This document shows, one piece after another, positions 8,243-14,083 of a stretch of DNA of 14,083 nt. Source of the DNA: Candidatus Segatella caccae. Its GTDB lineage: Bacteria; Bacteroidota; Bacteroidia; Bacteroidales; Bacteroidaceae. The position numbers and the translations under genes are program-made. The notes beneath the pieces are model-generated. The model ran no database searches. It was given only the letters and a program-made list of their open reading frames with translations, and was not told the origin of the DNA. Every line of letters begins with the position of its first letter. The first letter of the stretch is position 1. Location of the stretch: positions 1 through 14,083 of the forward strand of contig USOQ01000063.1 in NCBI GenBank assembly GCA_900556395.1, given 5' to 3'.

Positions 8243-8318
8243 AATTGTAACTGCTTTGAATTTGTAATGCGGTAGCATATTGGCATGAGATGTTCATGCT
8301 CTTTCTGCAGATTCTTAC

Positions 8319-11114
8319 TTATTCGGGATACTCGTAAGTTGGAGTTCCTGTCACACCTGCATCATTTTGCAAGTAAACGTTGCACTTCACAACCGACATG
8401 ATGACGCCATCCTTATAGGTAGTCAAGGTAAGCCATTTGTTGCTGACTCCTGCTGGTTGGGTGTACGACTTTCCGTTGGCATCCAAGAAATAGATGTGTG
8501 TGATGTTCTTTGTTGTTGTCGGGTAAACTCTCTTAATATTATAATTCATCTTCTCTGGCACTTTGGCTATTCTGATAACCTTCTTGCCGTTGGCGAGTTC
8601 CAGAGGCTGGAGTGTACCTGCCACAACGTTAGTTGTTGAAAGAACTTTCTCGGTTTCTACCGTGACGAAGTCGTTGTTCTGTACCATTCCAGTTGCTGCC
8701 AGATAGTAGGCGTTGCACAGGATGGTAGGCTTCTGTACCTCAAGCATGTCAGAGATGATTTTCTTCAGTTCTGGATTTGCATTGACTGCTGCCCACATAG
8801 CTGGTTCCATGTATACAGAGGTCTTGTCGGCTGGATCCTGATAGATTCCGTTGTCGGCAGCCATCTTTTCCAACTGCTTGAGCATGGCCTGTGAGTTGGC
8901 ATCCTGCTTGTCCTTCAACTCACCGATGGCTGTGGTAAGGGCATTCTTCAGTTTATTGTTAGATTTTACAACTTTTGCCAATCCTTTTTCAATAGCTGTG
9001 TTGAGAGCGGCGGTCTGTGCTTTGATGGCATCAACCACTCCTGCGATGACAAGATTCATGTCGGTAGTCTGCTGGGTGATGGCATTCTTGATGCCGTTCT
9101 CCAAACCTGTGATAGAGCCCTTGATCTCTCCACCCTGTGTGGTGATGGCTGTTCCGATAACTGAGCCCTGAGAGTTGACTGCTGCTACGATGACGTCACC
9201 ATTCTGTCCGATGGCTGTAACGATCTTGCCGCCTTGCTGCTCAATCATTTGCTTCAGAGCGACGAGCTGATCCTTCATGCCGTTCTTCATGTTGACGATG
9301 GCTGTTGTGTTGTCACTCAACTTAACGGTGAGTTGTCCAGTCATGTCATCGATGCTACCCTTTACTGCTGTGTAGCCCGCGGTGATGTTGGTGTTCACAT
9401 TGTCGATGGCGGTCTTCAGGTTGCTGAGTTCTGTCTTGATCTCACCAAGTGAAGTGTTGTTGCTTCCAAGTTTGTTCTCCACTGCTATGAGACGGAGGTC
9501 GAGCGTGGTGTTGATATTGTCGTTTACAACCTCAATCTTTGCGAGTCCTGCACCAACGGTGGTGTTGATGGCATCTATCTTGCTACCCAAAGTTATAGTC
9601 TGGCTCTTCAATTCTGTTACGAGATCGAGGATACTGCTCTTGAGCTGACTTGCGATGAGACCGCCGCTGGTGTCGATGGTGAGGCGGAGCAGTTTGCTCT
9701 GTGCTTCGAACGTATCGCTCAAATTACCAATAGCAGTTACAATCTTTTTGCCATGATTGTCAATCTTGGTATTCAGCTTGGTGAAACCATTAACAAGCGT
9801 AGTGTTGATCTGAGCAAGACCAGTCTTTGTTGTCTCCTCAAGGAACTTGATGGCACCCGTGTTCTTGTCAATCTCTACCTTGATGTCAGCGAGACCAGTC
9901 TGTACAGCTAAGGTGAGTGCATTGAGACGTTCATCCAGACTTGATGTCTGGTCGTTGATAGCGGTGATGATGGCGTCAGCCTTAGCTATGATAGTAGCAT
10001 TGAGGAGCTTGCCTGTGTCTTCAATCTGCAGGCGCAGAACCTCTCCATTCTTGTTCATAGCGGTCACAATCTTATCGCCATTTTCGTTCATTGTGGTCTT
10101 GATAGCTGTGAAGCCATCGATCAATGTAGCATCTATCTTCAGCAAGCTGGTGTTGAGATTGCCTAAGCTACCCTGAGTGTTGTCATCGAGGAGCTTGATG
10201 GCACCAGTGTTCTTGTCTATTTCCACCTTGATGTTTGCCAAACCTGTCTCTATAGCTGTGGTCAGTGCATTGAAGCGAGCCTCCATGCTTGCTGTCTGGT
10301 CGTTGATAGCCTTGATGATAGCATCAGCCTTGGCGATTAAGGTAGCATTGAGGAGCTTGCCAGTGGTGTCAATCTGCAGGCGCAGAACCTCAGCATTTTC
10401 GCTCAATGCGGTCACCATCTTATTGCCATTATCGTCTATCGTAGTCTTGATGGCTGTGAAGCCGTTGAGCAACGTGGTGTTGATGGTGTTCAGACCCGCC
10501 TTAAGGCTTTCGCCCTGTGCGGTGATAGCACCTGTGTTCTTGTCAATTTCCACCTTGATGTCGGCAAATCCGCCCTTCACGGCAGCTGTCAAAGCAGCTA
10601 TGCGCTCTGCCATGGTGTTGCCCTGGTTGTTGATCACATCTACAAGGGCATTGCCAGAAGCCAAGATTTGTGCAGAGATAAGCTTACCAGTGGTGTCTAT
10701 CTGCAGGCGTAGGATCTCGCCATTCTGATTCATGGCGTATACGATGGCTTCGCCCTGTGCGGTTACCTGACCAGTGAGTGTGGTCAATTGTGCGGTTAAG
10801 GCTTCGAAACCATTAAATAAAGATGTGTTGATATCTTTAAGACCATTCTTTGTATTCTCACTCAATATGGTGATGGCACCCGTGTTGGCATCTACTGCCA
10901 ACTTAATGTCAGCCATGCCGTCTCTCAACAATGTGTTGAGGGCATCAAATCGCTCTTTCAGCGTCTTGTTTAAGTTGTTGACTGCATCTACCAGTGCTGA
11001 GTAGTCATTGATAAATGTGTTTCCACCATAATCGACAGTAGGTTCTGTTACGTCCGTACATGCCGACAAGCTCAAGGCTGCTATGAGCAACATAGGATAA
11101 AACTTCTTTTTCAT
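8319..11114 (-). CDS. Large repeat-containing coiled-coil lipoprotein, function unknown
   Basis: A 931-aa lipoprotein that I do not recognise as a named family. The start at 11114 gives MKKKFYPMLLIAALSLSAC with lipidated Cys19; the frame extends 20 codons further but without signal features. About residues 40-750 are helical-looking repeats rich in Ala, Thr, Asn and Ile. The marker [DN]IKVEIDKNTGAI or its diverged form recurs at residues 69, 185, 294, 410 and 526, a spacing of 116, 109, 116 and 116. A second marker, E[IV]LRLQIDTTGKLL, recurs once per unit, followed by INDQT..x..R.NAL. Later copies are increasingly diverged (VTAIGQNGDVIVAAVNSQG). There is no Pro, Cys or Trp from about residue 31 to 760, as expected of a long rod. 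Residues 755-931 differ: they contain Pro, Trp and Cys and look beta-rich (THIYFLDANGKSYTQPAG), perhaps a tip domain. I infer a lipid-anchored stalk or fibre in the envelope, paired with the downstream OmpA protein; whether it faces outward or into the periplasm is unknown. Confidence 0.85.
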   Translation of the reverse strand: MKKKFYPMLLIAALSLSACTDVTEPTVDYGGNTFINDYSALVDAVNNLNKTLKERFDALNTLLRDGMADIKLAVDANTGAITILSENTKNGLKDINTSLFNGFEALTAQLTTLTGQVTAQGEAIVYAMNQNGEILRLQIDTTGKLISAQILASGNALVDVINNQGNTMAERIAALTAAVKGGFADIKVEIDKNTGAITAQGESLKAGLNTINTTLLNGFTAIKTTIDDNGNKMVTALSENAEVLRLQIDTTGKLLNATLIAKADAIIKAINDQTASMEARFNALTTAIETGLANIKVEIDKNTGAIKLLDDNTQGSLGNLNTSLLKIDATLIDGFTAIKTTMNENGDKIVTAMNKNGEVLRLQIEDTGKLLNATIIAKADAIITAINDQTSSLDERLNALTLAVQTGLADIKVEIDKNTGAIKFLEETTKTGLAQINTTLVNGFTKLNTKIDNHGKKIVTAIGNLSDTFEAQSKLLRLTIDTSGGLIASQLKSSILDLVTELKSQTITLGSKIDAINTTVGAGLAKIEVVNDNINTTLDLRLIAVENKLGSNNTSLGEIKTELSNLKTAIDNVNTNITAGYTAVKGSIDDMTGQLTVKLSDNTTAIVNMKNGMKDQLVALKQMIEQQGGKIVTAIGQNGDVIVAAVNSQGSVIGTAITTQGGEIKGSITGLENGIKNAITQQTTDMNLVIAGVVDAIKAQTAALNTAIEKGLAKVVKSNNKLKNALTTAIGELKDKQDANSQAMLKQLEKMAADNGIYQDPADKTSVYMEPAMWAAVNANPELKKIISDMLEVQKPTILCNAYYLAATGMVQNNDFVTVETEKVLSTTNVVAGTLQPLELANGKKVIRIAKVPEKMNYNIKRVYPTTTKNITHIYFLDANGKSYTQPAGVSNKWLTLTTYKDGVIMSVVKCNVYLQNDAGVTGTPTYEYPE
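9200..10935 (-). repeat. Intragenic tandem repeats of about 348 bp
   Basis: Within the lipoprotein gene, the codons for the IKVEIDKNTGAI marker begin near 10910, 10562, 10235, 9887 and 9539, giving periods of 348, 327, 348 and 348 bp. DNA similarity is clear between the three central units: GTGTTCTTGTC recurs in each, and TCTGCAGGCG recurs near 10028, 10373 and 10700. The 5' and 3' units are more diverged. This suggests growth by tandem duplication and possible length variation between strains. Confidence 0.8.
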
Positions 11115-11230
11115 AATTAATTTAGGTTTTAAGCTCCACTTTTCCTTATACAATTTAATAAATTTGCTCATCATATAGTATATATGTATACCATAATATA
11201 ATAGAAAAGAGAAGCAGTTAATAATACAAT

Positions 11231-11262
11231 TTTTTACTTACAACTGCAAAAATAAGTAAAAA
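11231..11262. promoter_or_regulatory. Promoter of the fibre lipoprotein gene with inverted repeat
   Basis: On the minus strand TATTTTTG (11254-11247) matches the TAnnTTTG -7 consensus; a start near 11240 would leave a leader of about 125 nt. The box sits inside a perfect 10-bp inverted repeat, TTTTTACTTA (11231-11240) and TAAGTAAAAA (11253-11262), with a 12-nt spacer. The repeat may be an operator or just AT-rich symmetry. No -33 TTTG was found. Confidence 0.4.
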
Positions 11263-11275
11263 ACTTTAAACGATG

Positions 11276-11367
11276 GTGAACCTCCGTTTTTTGTTGTGAA
11301 CCTCCGTTTTTCAACGTGAACGTGCGATAGATTCAGTGTTTTTTAACTAAATCTACCGCACGTTCAC
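11276..11367. repeat. Tandem 20-21-nt repeats closed by an inverted copy (18-bp hairpin)
   Basis: TGAACCTCCGTTTTT occurs at 11276-11290 and 11297-11311. A related third unit, GTGAACGTGCGATAGATT, is at 11316-11333. Its inverted partner AATCTACCGCACGTTCAC lies at 11350-11367 after a 16-nt loop. The 18-bp stem has one A-C mismatch on the plus strand, which becomes a G-U pair in a minus-strand transcript. It lies behind the AraC-like gene, but no U-tract follows, so it is not a standard terminator. The layout mirrors the element at 171-272. The rest of this gene-free stretch (11115-11420) holds the lipoprotein leader and promoter. Confidence 0.75.
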
Positions 11368-11420
11368 ATGCTTTTCGTGTTGATTTGTTGCTTTTTGGGG
11401 GTGTTTTAAGATAAAGTGGG

Positions 11421-12683
11421 CTAACTTACATATCTTTCTATTAATTCGTAGTCGAAGTCTTTGAGGCGCTTTCGAGCATTGGTAAGACCCCATCTGTTCT
11501 TAAATCCGCACATTTCGGCGGCGGCTTCTTGTCCTAAATTGGCGGTGGTGTCCGACTCCATGAGGCGCTCATAATGGCGTATACGGAAGGCATTGACCAG
11601 TCGATAGAAGCCCACTTGGGTGATGAAGGTACCTGCCAAGGTGTGGTTCATGGCGCTGACATCGCGTACTACCTCTATTCTCTTCAGACTGGGCTCTAAG
11701 TATCTCTTGCTGACGATGGTGAGTACCTCGTCCTTCACCGATTCCCAGTTCTCTTGTTCCATCTGCAGTCGTAGCTTCTCCTTGTTATATGTGATGAGTT
11801 TTGGCGCGTCGGATGTGTCGTCTATAGGGGCTTCTTCTAATACTTGACCATCTGCCGTCTGTACGATTTTCTCAAATAATTCATTCTCCTGCAATATTCG
11901 CTCCATGTTTTCGTTTTCTATGAAGTCCATATTGTTTTTATTTTGCTCGGAGTGAATCGTTTTGTTGGGGTGCAGAATGCGGCAGAGGAACTGAACCTGC
12001 CATGCTGCCATAAATAGGTCAATATATGCTTTGACCATTTGGTTGTCAAGAATAAACAGGGTCCACATGATGAGGAGCCCTAAGGCTGGCAGGTGCAATA
12101 TCTTTTTGGCAAAGGCGAAGGGGAAGTCAGATTCGTTGGAGTAGTTCTGTGTGTGGTAACTATCTACTTTCTTAATAAGCCATTTACACTCCTTGAAGAG
12201 ATGGAAGGAAAGTAGGATACTTACGCTTCCTATGGCTATTTCCCAAGGTAACTTATAAGGCACGAGTAGGGCGTTCTGATGAAAAACGACGAAAAAGAAT
12301 AGTCCCCCCAGCAATAGGAATGGGGTAACGAAATAGGTCACTGCCGACCATTGACGCCAAGGATTATCCGTTTGGAAATAGCGATGGTAGAGTATGGTGA
12401 AGCATACGGGATAGTAGAGTATACCGAAGCTACGGGCAAATAGCCAGGTTCCTGGATCGCCAGGACACAATACGTAAGGCAACTGCAAAGCCGTTGCGGT
12501 GTAAAAGAATGTCATCTGTCGGCGAGCAGGGTAGAAGAAGTCTCCCCCCCTATCGAACGGATGACACATGTGAAACCATCTGACAACGCCACATATCACG
12601 CCAGACAGTATATAAGTATAGCATGCTAATGAGTAGAAGTCTTCTGGTTGAGTAAAAATAGTAGGAATATTCATGGATATCAT
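11421..12683 (-). CDS. Membrane-bound AraC-type transcriptional regulator
   Basis: A 420-aa protein with about seven predicted membrane helices (roughly 18-38, 57-73, 79-99, 112-134, 147-164, 196-213, 216-236). A charged linker follows (240-320, with EQNKNNMDFIENENMERILQ in its first part), then a C-terminal AraC-like double helix-turn-helix. Its first half is about 331-373 (SLKRIEVVRDVSAMNHTLAG ... RLVNAFRIRHYERL); the second is about 384-410 (GQEAAAEMCGFKNRWGLTNARKRL), with the GF/F-x-x-R pattern of the family. It is therefore likely to regulate genes directly from the inner membrane; the signal is unknown. It starts 10 nt after the SGNH esterase gene, so the two are probably one operon. 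An alternative start three codons later (12674) is equally plausible. A run of seven G at 12544-12550 (coding strand) lies in the loop after the first helix. Confidence 0.82.
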   Translation of the reverse strand: MISMNIPTIFTQPEDFYSLACYTYILSGVICGVVRWFHMCHPFDRGGDFFYPARRQMTFFYTATALQLPYVLCPGDPGTWLFARSFGILYYPVCFTILYHRYFQTDNPWRQWSAVTYFVTPFLLLGGLFFFVVFHQNALLVPYKLPWEIAIGSVSILLSFHLFKECKWLIKKVDSYHTQNYSNESDFPFAFAKKILHLPALGLLIMWTLFILDNQMVKAYIDLFMAAWQVQFLCRILHPNKTIHSEQNKNNMDFIENENMERILQENELFEKIVQTADGQVLEEAPIDDTSDAPKLITYNKEKLRLQMEQENWESVKDEVLTIVSKRYLEPSLKRIEVVRDVSAMNHTLAGTFITQVGFYRLVNAFRIRHYERLMESDTTANLGQEAAAEMCGFKNRWGLTNARKRLKDFDYELIERYVS

Positions 12684-12693
12684 CTTTGTTTTT

Positions 12694-13866
12694 TTATTGC
12701 CATTTCATCAAGTCGCGAAGGAAAGGCAACAGCTCTCCTGCCATCTTCTGATGCTGCAACTTGCTGGGGTGCCAGCTGGCTCCATAACCCAAGTCGCCAG
12801 TCTGGAAGCTGAAGTCGAAGCGGTAGATGTCTTTATCGCCAGACTTCTTTGTTTTCTTGTTTTTTCCCTTCTTGCCAACGACAGCATCATCGGGTAGGGT
12901 AAAGCCATTCTTGCGAGCATCGTTGCAGATACGGTCGAGTGCGGCTCGCTGTAGGCTACTCTCTTTCTCGTCTAACATAGGTCCTGTGAGTAGTACAATC
13001 TTGGCAGCGGGATATTTCGAACGGACAGTCTTGAGGAACATACGGTAGTTGTTCTCATAGAGTTGGATGTCGTAATTGTTGGTGGAGAGGTCGTTGGTAC
13101 CTAAGTTGATACAGACCAACTGGGGTTGATATTTGGAGAAATCCCATTTCTCGTCGTGCTTATTAAATAAGGTATATTCGTATTGCCACGGCATGTTCTC
13201 GACAGAGCCGGTCTTCGGACCATCGTAGTTGCGATAAACGCCAATGCCGCTACGTGATATCGAGGTGTGTTGAGCCAGCAGGCTGTCACTCACAATATTG
13301 GCGTAAGTAAGCCAGTGGTTTTCTGTCTCGTCTTCGAAAGGATCACTCATCTCTATGCTTTCCACTCCATATCCACAGGTAATGGAGTTGCCTATAAACT
13401 CTATCTTTCGTTCGGGCAGCGCAGGTGGGGCAACCAACTGGCAGCCTTTGTCGAGCACGAAACCATGGAACTCTGGATTGCGGAAGAGGCCTTCCATCAC
13501 ATACATCAGTTTTATGTGGTGTTTGCCCTGTGGCAAAGCGGTGGCTAATGTGACGACAGAGTCGCGAGGTGCATTAAATCCCACCTTGAAGGGTTCGCAC
13601 CCATCTATCTGTGCCATGAAATATCCCGTCATAGGGCGGCAAATCATCTTTAGGGAAGTTCCTTCAAAGCTGGCTTGTATGGTAGTACCAGGGTAGTTGA
13701 AGCGTGCAATGTCGTTGAGACTCACTCGCCCGATATACTGTATGAGTGGGTGAGAGGCTTTAACAACATTTCCCTCTATAGGCAATGTGGGCTGAGAATT
13801 AGCCCTTGTAGCTTGTACAAGGAAAACAAGCAAAACTACTGTTAGAATAGCATACTTTTTCATCAT
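12694..13866 (-). CDS. SGNH/GDSL carbohydrate esterase, CE2-like
   Basis: A 390-aa secreted esterase, probably removing acetyl groups from plant or microbial polysaccharides. The signal peptide is about residues 1-23 (MMKKYAILTVVLLVFLVQATRA). Residues 30-145 form the beta-sandwich that precedes the catalytic domain in carbohydrate esterase family 2 (GRVSLNDIARFNYPG, HHIKLMYVMEG). The SGNH domain covers about 150-390: FIGNSITCGYG with nucleophile Ser161, SRSGIGVYRNYDG (Gly block), NLGTND (Asn258, Asp259) and SWHPS with catalytic His366. GNSIT replaces the more common GDSIT. A lysine-rich stretch, GKKGKNKKTKKSGDK at 331-345, sits between the last strand and the His loop and looks like an insertion. 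Met1 or Met2 could be the start. It has its own promoter, is divergent from tRNA-Leu, and precedes the membrane AraC-like regulator by 10 nt. Confidence 0.88.
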   Translation of the reverse strand: MMKKYAILTVVLLVFLVQATRANSQPTLPIEGNVVKASHPLIQYIGRVSLNDIARFNYPGTTIQASFEGTSLKMICRPMTGYFMAQIDGCEPFKVGFNAPRDSVVTLATALPQGKHHIKLMYVMEGLFRNPEFHGFVLDKGCQLVAPPALPERKIEFIGNSITCGYGVESIEMSDPFEDETENHWLTYANIVSDSLLAQHTSISRSGIGVYRNYDGPKTGSVENMPWQYEYTLFNKHDEKWDFSKYQPQLVCINLGTNDLSTNNYDIQLYENNYRMFLKTVRSKYPAAKIVLLTGPMLDEKESSLQRAALDRICNDARKNGFTLPDDAVVGKKGKNKKTKKSGDKDIYRFDFSFQTGDLGYGASWHPSKLQHQKMAGELLPFLRDLMKWQ

Positions 13867-13898
13867 CTTAGGTTCTTGTAAATGGGTTCAACATGTTG

Positions 13899-13930
13899 CA
13901 AAAGTACGAATAATATCGTTAAATAGCAAA
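13899..13930 (-). promoter_or_regulatory. Bacteroidota promoter of the esterase-regulator operon
   Basis: On the minus strand TTTG (13930-13927) is followed after 20 nt by TACTTTTG (13906-13899), which agrees with the -33 TTTG and -7 TAnnTTTG elements of the Bacteroidota primary sigma factor. The predicted leader is about 25-30 nt. A 10-bp perfect palindrome, CAACATGTTG (13889-13898), lies directly downstream over the expected start site and may be an operator. Confidence 0.6.
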
Positions 13931-13980
13931 CAATAGTCAAGATTTTTATATTTTTCTTCTTCTAATTGAAATATATATTG

Positions 13981-13988
13981 TATCTTTG
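13981..13988 (+). promoter_or_regulatory. Bacteroidota -7 box for tRNA-Leu
   Basis: TATCTTTG matches TAnnTTTG and lies 11 nt ahead of the mature tRNA 5' end, leaving a very short 5' leader. A well-spaced -33 TTTG is not seen. Confidence 0.6.
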
Positions 13989-13999
13989 CACTCGCAAAT

Positions 14000-14083
14000 G
14001 CGCTTGTGGCGAAATTGGTAGACGCGCTAGACTTAGGATCTAGTGGTTTAGGCCGTGTAGGTTCGAGTCCTATCAGGCGCACC
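14000..14083 (+). tRNA. tRNA-Leu (anticodon UAG), 3' end at window edge
   Basis: The acceptor arms GCGCTTG (14000-14006) and CAGGCGC (14074-14080) pair with one G-U. The anticodon stem CTAGA/TCTAG encloses the loop CTTAGGA, so the anticodon is TAG, reading CUN leucine codons. A long variable arm, as expected of a class II tRNA such as Leu, precedes the T arm GTAGG-TTCGAGT-CCTAT. The discriminator is A14081 and CC follows; the final A of an encoded CCA would be the next base, outside the window. Confidence 0.95.

Noticed and set aside
8283..8299. Small hairpin GCATGA/TCATGC between the fibre and OmpA genes
   Set aside because: It has six base pairs and no U-tract, too weak to call a terminator or regulator.
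10177..10728. Plus-strand open frames with repeated Val/Ser/Leu-rich sequence opposite the fibre gene
   Set aside because: Their repetition only mirrors the tandem repeats of the real gene on the other strand.
11115..11174. An N-terminal extension of 20 codons (MMSKFIKLYK) on the fibre lipoprotein
   Set aside because: The lipoprotein signal begins at the later Met; the extension would put charged and Pro residues ahead of the signal and is unlikely to be translated.
12544..12550. Seven-G coding-strand run in the AraC-like gene as a phase-variation tract
   Set aside because: Seven bases is short for slippage control and the frame is intact; a run of six C lies nearby at about 12304, so this may be chance.
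13888..14082. A minus-strand open frame beginning MRLIGLEPTRPKPLDPKSS
   Set aside because: This is the known artefact of translating the antisense of a tRNA-Leu gene; it also overlaps the esterase promoter.

Overview
This window looks like a chromosomal piece of a Bacteroidales bacterium, most likely Prevotellaceae (Prevotella/Segatella type). The reasons are Bacteroidota-style -7 promoter boxes (TAnnTTTG) ahead of most transcription units, starts without Shine-Dalgarno sequences, lipoproteins with an acidic stretch after the lipidated Cys, a single-chain glycyl-tRNA synthetase, a Bacteroidota-type ParC, and OmpA and SGNH proteins of the kind found in gut Bacteroidales. No phage, transposon, CRISPR or plasmid genes are visible.

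Layout. 1-340: no gene; it holds a 102-bp element of three tandem 22-nt repeats closed by an inverted copy, then a rho-independent terminator. 341-2576 (minus): glyQS followed by an FKBP-type prolyl isomerase lipoprotein, probably one operon. 2577-2682: divergent promoter region. 2683-6891 (plus): parC (topoisomerase IV subunit A), then after 15 nt a GH28-like right-handed beta-helix protein with an altered active site. 6892-6931: long hairpin terminator between convergent units. 6956-11114 (minus): a 931-aa lipoprotein built from about 116-residue coiled-coil repeats, then an OmpA-family outer membrane protein, probably co-transcribed. 11115-11420: intergenic region with the lipoprotein promoter and a second tandem-plus-inverted repeat element. 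11421-13866 (minus): a CE2-like SGNH esterase followed 10 nt later by a multi-pass membrane protein with a C-terminal AraC-like DNA-binding domain. 14000-14083 (plus): tRNA-Leu(UAG), whose last CCA base lies beyond the edge.

How the genes fit together. glyQS, parC and the tRNA are housekeeping. The rest concerns the envelope and glycan use: an FKBP lipoprotein, a beta-helix glycosidase-like protein, a carbohydrate esterase paired with a membrane-bound transcription regulator, and a long lipid-anchored fibre paired with a peptidoglycan-binding OmpA protein. The least familiar object is the fibre lipoprotein. Its repeat units vary by exactly seven residues at different points and are free of Pro, Cys and Trp over about 730 residues, as expected of a long rod. 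The two intergenic repeat elements share one architecture with unrelated sequences and are also worth following. I saw no defence system or biosynthetic cluster.
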